Below, in pieces: positions 53,773-63,146 of a stretch of 63,300 nt of DNA (the first letter of the stretch is position 1; each line of letters starts with the position of its first letter). Location of the stretch: contig NZ_UZWD01000036.1 of NCBI RefSeq assembly GCF_900631955.1, positions 1 to 63,300 of the forward strand. Direction: 5' to 3'. Source of the DNA: Devosia equisanguinis (GTDB lineage Bacteria; Pseudomonadota; Alphaproteobacteria; Rhizobiales; Devosiaceae). The notes beneath the pieces were generated by a model that saw only the letters and a program-made list of their open reading frames with translations, had not been told where the DNA came from and made no database searches. A program made the translations under genes and the position numbers.

Positions 53773-54942
53773 ATGTCGGCAATCGCTGGATTGGTTCACC
53801 AACCCACTCTCGCCCCGCCGGGACAGGCGGCCGCAGCTCTGCCGCTGCTGATGCGACGCGTCGATGGTCCGCAATGGGATCTGGTCGTTGCCGGTTTCGA
53901 CGCCGTTTGCCAGGAGCAGCTCTACGCCTTCGCGGCGCGGCGTTGGCCGGGTACGGCGCCCGAGCCCATACTCTTTGAACATCTGGGACGGCTCGTCGGG
54001 GGCGTCCTCATCCTCATCCAGCCCTTGCCGCTGGGTCTGGGCAAGATCGCCGTGGCCAAATGGGCGCCGATGCTCGCGGATACGCGCGTGCCCAACGCGG
54101 CGGCCATCCATGCCGGCATGATTGAGGCGCTGATTGCTGAATATGGCGACCGGCGCGGCATGATGCTGTCCATCCTGCCGCGCGCCTCTACGGCGGCGGT
54201 CAACGACGAATATGTGGCCCTGCGCAAGCGCGGCTTCCATCGCGGCGCCACGCTGCTGTTTCCCAACCGCTATCTGGTGTCTTTGCGTCAGTCCGACGAC
54301 GACCAGCGCAAGAGCCTTTTGCAGGCCTGGCGGCGGCAGCTGAACAAGGCGGAGAAATCCGGCCTCAGCTTCGAACACGCGCAGCCGCAAGCCATTGAGG
54401 ATTTCAAGCACCTCTACGCCGCCATGACCGAGCGCAAGCAGTTCCCGGATCATTCGGCCTATGAGACGCTCGATGGGTTGATGGCGCTGGAAGAGCCGCT
54501 GCGGCCCGAATTGTTTTTCGTACGCCATGCGGGCAAGCTGGTGGCCGGTGCGCTGGTTTTCAAGGCTGGCGACCGCGCCGTCTATCTCTACGGCGCCACC
54601 ACCGACGATGCCCTGCCGCTGCGTGCCGGCTATTTCCTGCATTGGCACATCATCCGCTGGCTGCGCGACAATACGCGCGCCGATTGGTACGATCTTGGTG
54701 GCACCGACGGCTTCCAGGGGCTGCATCAGTTCAAGAAGGGCATGGTGGGCACGGCCGGAGTGATCCGCCCGGTGCCACCGGTGGCCAATTATGCCTCGCG
54801 TCCGCTGCCCTATCTGCTCGGCGCTGCCGCATTTGCAGCGCGCGATTTCGTGCATCATCTGCGTCGCAGGCTTGATGCCTTCAATCCCAACAAGGCGCGG
54901 CCCGACCAACCGCCCCACGTGACCGAAGACTATCTCAAATGA
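53773..54942 (+). CDS. FemAB-like acyl/aminoacyltransferase
   Basis: This 389-residue protein has two GNAT-like domains typical of the FemAB/peptidoglycan-bridge or exopolysaccharide-modifying family. Marks are SLLQAWRRQLNKAEKSGLSF and the C-terminal YFLHWHIIRWLRDN, followed by YDLGGTDGFQGLHQFKKG. It probably adds an amino acid or acyl group to a surface polymer or lipid precursor. It overlaps the flippase gene by four bases, so they likely act in one surface-glycan pathway. Confidence 0.82.
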   Translation: MSAIAGLVHQPTLAPPGQAAAALPLLMRRVDGPQWDLVVAGFDAVCQEQLYAFAARRWPGTAPEPILFEHLGRLVGGVLILIQPLPLGLGKIAVAKWAPMLADTRVPNAAAIHAGMIEALIAEYGDRRGMMLSILPRASTAAVNDEYVALRKRGFHRGATLLFPNRYLVSLRQSDDDQRKSLLQAWRRQLNKAEKSGLSFEHAQPQAIEDFKHLYAAMTERKQFPDHSAYETLDGLMALEEPLRPELFFVRHAGKLVAGALVFKAGDRAVYLYGATTDDALPLRAGYFLHWHIIRWLRDNTRADWYDLGGTDGFQGLHQFKKGMVGTAGVIRPVPPVANYASRPLPYLLGAAAFAARDFVHHLRRRLDAFNPNKARPDQPPHVTEDYLK

Positions 54943-56270
54943 GTCTGGCGCGGCGGCTTGCTTCCCAATCCTCGGTGATTTTCGGAGCCCGCCTGTTCGG
55001 GGCTGGCCTGATCTTCCTCGTCCAGGCATTCATTGCCCGGGTTTGGGGCGCCGATATCCTGGGCGAATACCTCATCGTCGTGGCCTCGGTGAACCTGATC
55101 GCGGTGGCAATGCCGCTGGGCTTTCACACGGTCGGCACCTATTTCGCCGCCGAATACCGCGCGCGGGGTGACCGGCGGCAACTGATCGCCTTTCTCGTGC
55201 GCAGCTATGGGCATGTCGTGGGCATGCTGCTGCTGGTCTTGTTCGCGGGGCTGCCGCTGCTGGGCGCGCTGGGGCAGGGGCAGAGCGTGGTGGCCCAGCA
55301 TTTCGTGCCGGTCATGCTTTTGGCCTTTGGTACTGCCATGGTCTATGTCAACGGCGCCGTGCTGGTGGGGCTGAAGCGCCCGTTCGCCGGCTTCTTCGCC
55401 GATACACTGTTCCGCCCCATGATCGTTCTGGCGTCCTTTGCGCTGGCCATGGGCATGATCGATCCTTTTGCCGGGTTTGGGCAGTTCCTCTGGCTCATCG
55501 GCATCGGCTATGCGCTGATCTCGCTGGTGCAATTCGTCTTCGTCATCACCGGCATCCAGCGTGTGGAGAATACGGCTCCCATGCGCGCCATCGACGCCAG
55601 CCGCTGGTGGCGGTTCGCGGCGCCCTGGGTGCTGATTTCGTTGGCATCGGACTTCTTCTTCGACATCGACCTGTTGCTGCTCGCCCATAGCCTGTCTCGG
55701 GAAGAGCTGGCGATCTTTGGCGTCTGCACCCGCATCTTCTCGCTTGTCTCTTTTGGCGTGGGGGCGGTCTATGCCGTTACCCTGCCGGACATGTTCGAGA
55801 GCGAGGCCAAATCTGACCGGGCGGCGTTCCATCGTAAGATCGGCGAAGCCAATGCGGTGGCCAGCGTCATCTCGCTGGTACTGTTCACCATCGTGCTCAT
55901 CGGCGCACCCTTTGCCCTGATGATGTTCGGCCCGAGCTTTGCCGCGGGCGCCATGCCTTTGGCCATCCTGTGCCTCGCCCTGGTGGTTCGGGCTGTGACG
56001 GGGCCGGCCTCGATGGTCTTGTCGATCTATGACCGTCCCTGGGCCAGCCTGCCGGCCGTGGCGCTGGGTATCGCCACCGTGGTGGTGGGCAACTGGCTGC
56101 TGGTGCCGGTCATGGGCCTTATGGGGGCGTCACTGGCGGCGCTGATTGCCATCACGGTGTGGTCGCTCGGCCTGTGGCTCACCGCCCAGCAGATGGCCGG
56201 GGTCGATGTGTCCATCCTGCAATGGTTCCGCACCCGCCACGCGGCGCGGCTGCCGGCCAGCGGGATCTAG
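54939..56270 (+). CDS. Oligosaccharide flippase (Wzx/MATE-like)
   Basis: This 443-residue protein has about 12 membrane helices and fits the polysaccharide-transport (PST) class. The start MSLARRLASQSSVIFGARLF and the following GAGLIFLVQAFIARVWGADILGEY are typical. It would move an undecaprenyl-linked sugar across the inner membrane. Partners are the FemAB-like protein upstream and the acetyltransferase at 56437, which lies across a repeat on the other strand. Confidence 0.88.
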   Translation: MSLARRLASQSSVIFGARLFGAGLIFLVQAFIARVWGADILGEYLIVVASVNLIAVAMPLGFHTVGTYFAAEYRARGDRRQLIAFLVRSYGHVVGMLLLVLFAGLPLLGALGQGQSVVAQHFVPVMLLAFGTAMVYVNGAVLVGLKRPFAGFFADTLFRPMIVLASFALAMGMIDPFAGFGQFLWLIGIGYALISLVQFVFVITGIQRVENTAPMRAIDASRWWRFAAPWVLISLASDFFFDIDLLLLAHSLSREELAIFGVCTRIFSLVSFGVGAVYAVTLPDMFESEAKSDRAAFHRKIGEANAVASVISLVLFTIVLIGAPFALMMFGPSFAAGAMPLAILCLALVVRAVTGPASMVLSIYDRPWASLPAVALGIATVVVGNWLLVPVMGLMGASLAALIAITVWSLGLWLTAQQMAGVDVSILQWFRTRHAARLPASGI

Positions 56271-56440
56271 AGCGTTTCACGTTCTGGGCGATGCGGCTTC
56301 ATCGCCCCCTCCCCCTTGAGGGGAGGGCCGGGGAGGGGGTCGTTTAGCGATCCACTGATGGACCCCCTCCCTCAATCCCTCCCCTCAAGGGGGAGGGAGG
56401 CGAAAGAGCCAAGAGTCCACCTCAAGTTGAAATGATTTAG
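56268..56440. repeat. Dispersed intergenic repeat, copy 2
   Basis: The left half (56268-56320) matches 404-452 in inverted orientation. The right half (56345-56438) matches 63147-63242 inverted, with about 90% identity over roughly 93 bases. The copy contains two inverted C-run/G-run hairpins and reaches the stop codon of the acetyltransferase gene. Confidence 0.8.
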
Positions 56441-57039
56441 CGGATCATTGCCAGCTGCAGCTTGCGCCTGAGCTTGTTGGCCAGCCCGCCGCTGGTGCCA
56501 TGGTCGTAGCCGGTGCTGACCTTGTTGAGTTTGCGCTCGTAGAGCAGGTAGTCCTCGCCGAAAATGTGCTGTTCGAGCGTCGCGACATGGGCATAGCCCA
56601 GGCGCGTCATGATGGCGGCGGCGGCCTCGTTGCCCGTTTTGGTATAGGTGGCGATCTTGTGGAAGCGCCCGTTGTCCCAGTGGTTGATGAAGGCGCGCAT
56701 ACCCGAAATCCCCAGCGTCGACCGCCGGTGCTCTGGGAACAGATAGCTCCAGTACAGCCAGAGCGTGCCCAGTTCCGGGCCGCTGATCATGAATCCGGCC
56801 ATGGCCTCGTCGCGCAGGATCACCAGCGCATGGAACGGATCGGCATCGATGAGGCCGGCCAGGTAGTCCTTTGTCAGCCGAGCCGACTCATAGGCCTTGA
56901 ACACATCGGAATAGAAGGGCGAGGTGTTGATCGCCTCGTGCAGCCGCGTGTGCAACTGCGGGATGTCCCGATAGGTGGCGGCACGATAGATGCGTGCCTT
57001 GCCAGTCGGGGCTGGGGAAATCTCTGCAGTTTCGGTCAT
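56437..57039 (-). CDS. GNAT-family N-acetyltransferase
   Basis: This 200-residue acetyltransferase has a variable 20-residue N-terminus, then [22 protein letters not shown] and the acetyl-CoA-binding region [19 protein letters not shown]. The second half carries [16 protein letters not shown] [18 protein letters not shown] basic C-terminus ends it. The substrate is unknown; nearness to a FemAB/flippase pair makes surface-sugar modification possible. Its stop lies within the repeat. Confidence 0.8.
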   Translation of the reverse strand: MTETAEISPAPTGKARIYRAATYRDIPQLHTRLHEAINTSPFYSDVFKAYESARLTKDYLAGLIDADPFHALVILRDEAMAGFMISGPELGTLWLYWSYLFPEHRRSTLGISGMRAFINHWDNGRFHKIATYTKTGNEAAAAIMTRLGYAHVATLEQHIFGEDYLLYERKLNKVSTGYDHGTSGGLANKLRRKLQLAMIR

Positions 57040-57194
57040 CGAGGCCTCCGATTAACCCAAGTGTAGCCTCTGCGGGTTAATGGCCCCTGTCCAAGTGTCT
57101 GGCGCAAATACTCATTAAGTCGCACGCTACGGGACTTGCCGCCTATCGAGGCGGTCATTAGAACGGTTCTCGGGAGAGACAAGGGAGGAAGACG

Positions 57195-59147
57195 ATGAGC
57201 GACCAGCTCGTGTTCCAGCCAAGTGCGGCTGCCGTCGCACGCACCCACACGACAGCCGAAGACTATGCGGCACAGTATCAGCGTTCGATCTCCGATCCGG
57301 ATGGGTTCTGGGCGGAGCAGGCGAAGCGTCTGGATTGGGTGACGTTCCCCACCAAGATCAAGAACACCACGTTCGAGTACCCGAACGTCTCGATCAAGTG
57401 GTTTGAAGACGGCGTGCTCAACGTGGCCGCCAATTGCATCGATCGGCATCTGCTCGAGCATGGCGACGATATCGCCATCATCTGGGAGCCGGATAATCCG
57501 AATGACAAGGCCGAGTACATCTCGTACCGGACCCTGCACGAGAAAGTCTGCCGCTGCGCCAATGTGCTGAAGTCGCTGGGCGTCAAGAAGGGCGACCGCG
57601 TCACCATCTACCTGCCGATGATCCCGCAGGCGGCCTATGCCATGCTGGCCTGCGCCCGCATCGGCGCGGTTCACTCGGTGGTTTTCGGCGGCTTCTCCCC
57701 CGACTCGCTTGCCGGTCGCATCAATGACTGCGACAGCGCCGTGGTGATCACCGCGGATGAAGGCCGTCGTGGTGGCAAGACCGTGCCGCTCAAGGCCAAT
57801 GTCGATAAGGCGCTGGAAGACTGCCCCGGTGTCTCCAAGGTGCTCGTTGTCCACAATACCGGCGCCGATGTGCCGATGAAGGGCAGCCGCGACGTCTGGT
57901 GGCATGAGGCTGCCGCCGGTGTGGAGCCGTTCAACGACCCCGAGCCGATGAATGCGGAAGATCCGTTGTTCATCCTCTACACCTCCGGCTCAACCGGCAA
58001 GCCCAAGGGCGTGCTGCACACGACGGGGGGCTATCTCACTTATACCTCGCTGACGCACGAACTCAGCTTCGACTACAAGCGTGGCGAGGTGTTCTGGTGC
58101 ACGGCGGACGTAGGCTGGATCACCGGTCACAGCTACATCGTCTACGGGCCGCTGGCCAATGGCGCGACCACGGTGATGTTCGAGGGCATTCCCTCCTGGC
58201 CCGACGCCAGCCGCTTTTGGCAAGTGGTCGAGCGCCACAAGGTCAATATCTTCCACACCGCGCCGACCGCCATTCGCTCGCTGATGGGCGCCGGCCCCGA
58301 ATTCGTGGAAAAGCACGACATGCCATCGCTTCGTCTGCTGGGCACAGTGGGCGAGCCGATCAACCCCGAAGCCTGGCTCTGGTACTATAACAAGGTCGGC
58401 AAGGGCCGCTGCGAAGTGGTCGACGCCTGGTGGCAAACCGAAACCGGCGGCCACATGATCGCGCCGTTCCCCGGCGCCATTCCGACCAAGCCCGGTTCGG
58501 CCACCAAGCCGTTCTTCGGCATCAAGCCGGCGGTGTTGTCGCCGGAAGGCAAGCTGCAGGAGCAGACCAAGGCCGAGGGCGTGCTGGTCATCGAGGATAG
58601 CTGGCCCAGCCAGGCGCGCACCATTTGGGGCGATCATGGCCGGTTCGTCTCGACCTATTTCGAGACCTATAAGGGCAATTACTTTACCGGTGACGGCTGC
58701 CGTCGCGACGAGGACGGTTACTACTGGATCACCGGCCGGGTCGACGACGTGCTGAACGTATCCGGCCACCGCCTTGGCACCGCCGAAGTGGAGAGCGCCC
58801 TGGTGGCGCATCCCAAGGTCTCCGAGGCCGCGGTTGTCGGCTTCCCGCACGACATCAAGGGGCAGGGCATCTATTGCTATGTCACGCTGATGGCCGGGGA
58901 AAGCTATGACGACGCCTTGCGCGGGGAATTGCGCAACTGGGTGCGCAAGGAAATCGGTCCCATCGCCTCGCCGGATTTCATCCAGTGGGCACCGGGCCTG
59001 CCCAAGACCCGTTCGGGCAAGATCATGCGCCGCATTCTGCGCAAGGTGGCCGAGAACGATTTTGGCGCCCTGGGTGACACCTCGACCCTGGCCGATCCGG
59101 CCGTAGTCGACGATCTGATCGCCAATCGGCAGAATCGTCCCGCCTGA
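57195..59147 (+). CDS. acs: Acetyl-CoA synthetase
   Basis: This enzyme activates acetate to acetyl-CoA through an acetyl-adenylate. The 650 residues match the AMP-forming family: [11 protein letters not shown] (P-loop-like, about residues 262-272), [26 protein letters not shown] with the acyl pocket Trp, [20 protein letters not shown] hinge and [11 protein letters not shown] at the C-terminus. The lysine in the last motif is the acetylation site in homologues. GGGAGGAAGACG provides a strong ribosome site. A hairpin follows the gene. Confidence 0.97.
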   Translation: MSDQLVFQPSAAAVARTHTTAEDYAAQYQRSISDPDGFWAEQAKRLDWVTFPTKIKNTTFEYPNVSIKWFEDGVLNVAANCIDRHLLEHGDDIAIIWEPDNPNDKAEYISYRTLHEKVCRCANVLKSLGVKKGDRVTIYLPMIPQAAYAMLACARIGAVHSVVFGGFSPDSLAGRINDCDSAVVITADEGRRGGKTVPLKANVDKALEDCPGVSKVLVVHNTGADVPMKGSRDVWWHEAAAGVEPFNDPEPMNAEDPLFILYTSGSTGKPKGVLHTTGGYLTYTSLTHELSFDYKRGEVFWCTADVGWITGHSYIVYGPLANGATTVMFEGIPSWPDASRFWQVVERHKVNIFHTAPTAIRSLMGAGPEFVEKHDMPSLRLLGTVGEPINPEAWLWYYNKVGKGRCEVVDAWWQTETGGHMIAPFPGAIPTKPGSATKPFFGIKPAVLSPEGKLQEQTKAEGVLVIEDSWPSQARTIWGDHGRFVSTYFETYKGNYFTGDGCRRDEDGYYWITGRVDDVLNVSGHRLGTAEVESALVAHPKVSEAAVVGFPHDIKGQGIYCYVTLMAGESYDDALRGELRNWVRKEIGPIASPDFIQWAPGLPKTRSGKIMRRILRKVAENDFGALGDTSTLADPAVVDDLIANRQNRPA

Positions 59148-59161
59148 TGGTGCGGAACACA

Positions 59162-59206
59162 TAAAAAAAAACGGGCGGTGGCTGAAAAGCTGCCGCCCGT
59201 TCAGTT
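59162..59206. terminator. Terminator hairpin after acs
   Basis: ACGGGCGGTGGC / GCTGCCGCCCGT with a TGAAAA loop forms a 12-bp stem. Nine A residues precede it, so the T tract is on the minus strand; TCAGTTT follows on the plus strand. It may act in both directions. Confidence 0.65.
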
Positions 59207-59332
59207 TGATGGCGGACCGTTCGGAAGGTTGAAATCCGCGACGACCGGCATCTGACCATCATTATGGCTGCCGTAGTGCAGCCCGCATCCCCCATATGGG
59301 GGGAATCATTGTCTCGCCTTGATTTGCCGGTC

Positions 59333-60448
59333 ATGGTGCGGGCCACGATTTCTTGCGGAACTTTTGCCTTGCTGCGCATCCTTGCCCTGACTGGCTTTCT
59401 GGCCCTTTCCTCTCCCGCCATGGCCGCCACGCTCGAAGAGATGGCCGGCCAGATGATCGTCGTCGGCTTCGAGGGCAGCAGTGCTACCGATCCAAGCGTC
59501 GAGGCCATGGCCAAGGAAATCGCCGAGGGCAGGCTGGGCGGCGTCATGTATCTGAAAAAGAACGTCAAAAGTCTTGGCGCCGTGCGGGCCATGAACGAAG
59601 CGTTCCGCGCCGCATCGCCTGAGCTCCCGCCCTTCATCACCCTCGATCAGGAAGGTGGCGCGGTCGAACGGCTGACCAAGGATGTCGGCTTCCGCGAAAT
59701 CCCCAATGCCGCAACTATCGCCAGAAACAATCGACCTGATGAGGCCGAGGCGATCTATGCCCAGATGGCGTCCGGCATCGCCGACCTTGGCTTCACCGTC
59801 AATTTCGGGCCGGTCGCCGATCTCAACACCAATCCCAACAATCTTGTGATCGCCAAATATGGCCGGGCTTTTTCCGACGATCCGGAAACCGTGATCGCCT
59901 ATGACGAGGCCTTCATCACAGCCCACCATGCCGCTGGACTGATCACCGCGCTCAAGCATTTCCCCGGTCATGGTTCGTCCACCGCCGACAGCCATGAAGG
60001 CTTTGTCGATATCACCAAGACCTGGCAGGCCGACGAACTCGAGCCCTATCGCGTGCTGATCTCGGAGAAGCTGGCCGACATGGTGATGGTCGGCCACCTC
60101 TATCACGCGGACTATGCCAATGGTGACGGTGAAACCCCGTCCTCATTGTCGTCGCGCTGGATCGATGGCGTGCTGCGCACCGATCTGGGCTTCGATGGCG
60201 TCGTGATCAGCGACGATCTGGAAATGGGCGCCATTCGCGAGCATTTTACGCTCGAGGAAACCGTGACCAAGGCGGTGCGCGCTGGCATGGACATTCTGCT
60301 TTTCTCCAATACCGCCAAGTATCGCCCCGGCCTTTCGGGTGAAATCCTCGCCATCCTCCTGGCTGAAGCAGAGGCAGACCCGGCCTTTGCCGCCCGCATT
60401 GAAGAGAGCTACAACCGCATCGTGGCGCTGAAACAGCGGATCGAGTAA
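59333..60448 (+). CDS. Exported glycoside hydrolase family 3 protein (NagZ-like beta-N-acetylhexosaminidase)
   Basis: This protein of about 371 residues has a signal peptide ending near SPAMAATLEE. The GH3 barrel shows GGVMYLKKN, LDQEGGAVERL, the KHFPGHGSSTADSHEGF loop with the NagZ-type His/Asp, and the nucleophile strand FDGVVISDDLEMGAI. NagZ acts in muropeptide recycling in the cytosol, but this copy appears exported, so a periplasmic or cell-surface glycan substrate is likely. Start uncertain: ATG 59333 or TTG 59309 with GGGGGG upstream. Confidence 0.88.
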   Translation: MVRATISCGTFALLRILALTGFLALSSPAMAATLEEMAGQMIVVGFEGSSATDPSVEAMAKEIAEGRLGGVMYLKKNVKSLGAVRAMNEAFRAASPELPPFITLDQEGGAVERLTKDVGFREIPNAATIARNNRPDEAEAIYAQMASGIADLGFTVNFGPVADLNTNPNNLVIAKYGRAFSDDPETVIAYDEAFITAHHAAGLITALKHFPGHGSSTADSHEGFVDITKTWQADELEPYRVLISEKLADMVMVGHLYHADYANGDGETPSSLSSRWIDGVLRTDLGFDGVVISDDLEMGAIREHFTLEETVTKAVRAGMDILLFSNTAKYRPGLSGEILAILLAEAEADPAFAARIEESYNRIVALKQRIE

Positions 60449-60562
60449 GCCGCTTTGTCGCGCAGGCATCGCCATTTTCCCCGGCCTTTCGCTGGCCCGA
60501 GTGTTTTCTCTGCCATCGCGGGGCGTTAAGGTGCCGTCCGGTCAGCAGAGGGCGAATGCAGA

Positions 60563-61363
60563 ATGGCGGAAGATCGTGAGGTCCGGCGGGTTCGGGCGCT
60601 CTTCATTTCCGACGTGCATCTGGGGATGAAGCCCATCCGCGTTGGGCAACTCATCGAGTTCCTGCGCGCCCACGATGCCGACACCATCTATCTGGTCGGC
60701 GATATTCTCGACGGCTGGCGGCTGGCCAAGGCCTGGCACTGGCCGGTCGAGTACAATGTCCTGGTGCAGTTGCTGCTCGACAAGGCCAATGCCGGGACGC
60801 GCATCGTCTATCTGCCGGGCAATCACGACGAGTTCCTGCGCGAATATCTCGGCACCTATTTCGGCGAGATCGAGATCATCGATCGCACCATTCACACCTC
60901 GGCCACGGGCCGTACGTATCTGGTGATTCACGGCGATCAGTTCGACGTAGTAGTGATGAATGCCAAGTGGCTCGCCCATGTCGGTGACTGGGCCTACAAC
61001 GCCGCTTTGCGCGTCAATATCGCCATCAACTGGGTGCGTCGCCGCCTTGGCCTGCAATATTGGTCGCTCAGCGCCTGGGCCAAGCAGAAGGTCAAGAACG
61101 CCGTTTCCGTCATCGGCCGCTTCGAGGAAGCTCTGGTGCACGAGGCCAAGGAATCGGGCGTCGATGGGGTGATCTGCGGCCACATCCATTTCGCCGATAT
61201 CCACGACCGGCTGGGCATTGAATATATCAATACCGGCGACTGGGTGGAGAGCTGCACCGCCATAGTCGAGACCCCGGAAGGGGCCTTCGAGCTGATCAAG
61301 TGGACCGAAATGGTCGTCGGCGAACCCCGGCGATTCCGGCTGCGTAAGGGCGTCGAGCAGTAA
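60563..61363 (+). CDS. UDP-2,3-diacylglucosamine diphosphatase-like metallophosphoesterase (LpxH-like)
   Basis: This 266-residue metallophosphoesterase has all five ligand motifs: FISDVHLG, LVGDILDGW, PGNHDEFLREY, VIHGDQFD and CGHIHFADIH. The pattern resembles LpxH and its relatives, which hydrolyse UDP-diacylglucosamine in lipid A synthesis. Rhizobiales often use LpxI instead, so a related lipid phosphate substrate is also possible. It is flanked by envelope genes. ATG at 60563. Confidence 0.85.
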   Translation: MAEDREVRRVRALFISDVHLGMKPIRVGQLIEFLRAHDADTIYLVGDILDGWRLAKAWHWPVEYNVLVQLLLDKANAGTRIVYLPGNHDEFLREYLGTYFGEIEIIDRTIHTSATGRTYLVIHGDQFDVVVMNAKWLAHVGDWAYNAALRVNIAINWVRRRLGLQYWSLSAWAKQKVKNAVSVIGRFEEALVHEAKESGVDGVICGHIHFADIHDRLGIEYINTGDWVESCTAIVETPEGAFELIKWTEMVVGEPRRFRLRKGVEQ

Positions 61364-61455
61364 GGCCGAATTGTGCGGACATTTGTCTTGCCTTTGCCCC
61401 ACTTCCGAGTCACCTAGCGTGCCGGGCGCGTTTCGTGTGCCCGGAGTTCTTTTCC

Positions 61456-62655
61456 ATGCCATCGGCCCTTTCGCGCTTGGATAGCCCCGAGCTGCGCGCA
61501 TCCATTTATCAGTTCACCGTCTATATTCCGGGCGGCGTGGCCTCGGTCTTTCTGGGCATATGGCTGAGCGAGCACGGCATTCCCGCCGACCAGATCGGCA
61601 TCATCAATGCGCTGCCGACCTTCTGTCTCCTGCTGCTCAACATCCTTGTGGGGCGCATTGCGGATAAGGCCGACGACTGGCGCACGGCGCTGATCTATAT
61701 TTCCCTCGCCTCGGCTTTGGCGCCGCTGCCGCTTTATTTCGTCTCCGAATTCTGGGGCATCCTGCTCATCTGGGCGCTTTGCGCCACCACCAATGGCCTC
61801 GTCGCCCCGGTCATCGACGCCGCCACAGTGCGGATGACGCGCCGGAATGGCAGCGACTTCGGCACCATCCGCGCCTGGGCCACGGTGGGCTATGTGTTCG
61901 CCGCGGGCGGATTGGGCCTCTTGCTCAACATGCTGGGCTCGGCTGCCTTCGTCACTCTTTACGTTGCGACAGTGTTTGTGCGCGCCGGCCTCGCCTATCT
62001 CTTGCCGCGTTTCCGGGCCCCGGCGCCCAAGGTGACACTGGCGAGCGTGGCGCCGGAAAAGGCGATACCCGCCAGCCGCTTGCGCGATTCACTGCAACTG
62101 TGGTTCGTGCTGCCGCTGCTCGCCTTCGCACTGGTCAATTCCAGCAATGCCATTATCGGCAGCTTTGGCGCGCTGCTTTGGCACGAAAACGGTATTTCGA
62201 GCTATTATCTGGGGCCGCTGCTCGGCATTGCCGCGGTGGGCGAGGCTATCCTCATGTTCGCTTGGCGGCGCTTCGGGGGGCGGGTGACGGCGCGTAACAT
62301 GATCCTGGCAGCGGCTATCGCCGGGCTGGTGCGCTTCACCATCATGGCCTTCAATCCGCCGGTGGAAGTGCTGTTCTTCACCCAGCTGCTGCACGCCTTC
62401 AGCTTCGGCATGGGCTATTTCGGGGTGGTGCATTTCATCGCCAACTGGACCAATGAGGCCAATGCCGCCGAGGCCCAGGGCTTTGCCAATATGCTCAATA
62501 TGGGCGCCGCCATGGCCGCCTTGATCGGCTTCGGCTTCCTGGTCGAGCTCTTCGGCTCGCATGCCTTCTTCTATTCCACCGTCACCTCTCTCCTCGCCAT
62601 CGGCTGCGTGCTGCTATCGTTGAAGCTGAGGCCGCCAAAGGCACTGGTGGGGTAG
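61456..62655 (+). CDS. MFS permease (HcaT/MFS_1-like)
   Basis: This 399-residue transporter has twelve predicted helices. The region GIWLSEHGIPADQIGIINALP and VGRIADKADDWR are family marks of the phenylpropionate permease (HcaT) group. The substrate is uncertain. The ATG at 61456 has GGAG ten bases upstream and is preferred to the earlier one at 61435. It follows the LpxH-like gene by 92 bases. Confidence 0.87.
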   Translation: MPSALSRLDSPELRASIYQFTVYIPGGVASVFLGIWLSEHGIPADQIGIINALPTFCLLLLNILVGRIADKADDWRTALIYISLASALAPLPLYFVSEFWGILLIWALCATTNGLVAPVIDAATVRMTRRNGSDFGTIRAWATVGYVFAAGGLGLLLNMLGSAAFVTLYVATVFVRAGLAYLLPRFRAPAPKVTLASVAPEKAIPASRLRDSLQLWFVLPLLAFALVNSSNAIIGSFGALLWHENGISSYYLGPLLGIAAVGEAILMFAWRRFGGRVTARNMILAAAIAGLVRFTIMAFNPPVEVLFFTQLLHAFSFGMGYFGVVHFIANWTNEANAAEAQGFANMLNMGAAMAALIGFGFLVELFGSHAFFYSTVTSLLAIGCVLLSLKLRPPKALVG

Positions 62656-62702
62656 GCGGGCGCATCACGCAGCTCCCTTTTGTGATTGCTGCTGCCCGCC
62701 CA

Positions 62703-62749
62703 AATAGTGAAAGGCCGTCCCGCGGATCTGCCGGGACGGTATTCACTTA
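62703..62749. terminator. Hairpin between the MFS gene and the small exported protein
   Basis: An inverted repeat (CCGTCCCG / CGGGACGG with flanking AGTGAA / TTCACT) lies between convergent genes and covers the stop of the small minus-strand gene. The T tract is weak. Confidence 0.5.
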
Positions 62750-63007
62750 ACGGCCCATGATCACAGGCCGCAGGGAATCGGGCTGGAAGAACTGCATGTT
62801 CACCGAGCCGTCGGGCTGACGCACAAAGGCGCGGATCAGACCCGACCAGCTTTCGACCGCGTCGGCCTCAATGCCCTTTTCGTGCAGCGCACTGATCACG
62901 CGATCCCGGTCGAACTGGGATTTGAATTCGGCGGCCTGCGCCGTCGCAGCCAGACCCGACAGGCCCACCAACGCGGCCATCCCAACAATGATAATCCGTT
63001 TCATCAT
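62747..63007 (-). CDS. Small exported protein
   Basis: This 86-residue protein has a signal peptide (MMKRIIIVGMAALVGLSGLA...) cleaved near AQAAEF. The mature 60 residues contain DRDRVISALHEKGIEADAVE and FVRQPDGSVNMQFF. The family is not known to me; it has a PepSY-like feel but not enough to call. GGAG lies 6 bases before the ATG at 63007. It probably resides in the periplasm. Confidence 0.7.
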   Translation of the reverse strand: MMKRIIIVGMAALVGLSGLAATAQAAEFKSQFDRDRVISALHEKGIEADAVESWSGLIRAFVRQPDGSVNMQFFQPDSLRPVIMGR

Positions 63008-63146
63008 TTTTCGCTCCTTAGAGTTGGCGCGCATCGTCGGGTTGGTCTGTCCTGGGGCAAGACTCTGGTTCCCGGTGATGCGCAGTGTCCTCTTGAGCGT
63101 CGACGGTGGAGGTTGCGCGGAGGTTTTGTTGAGGTTTGGTCCAGCT

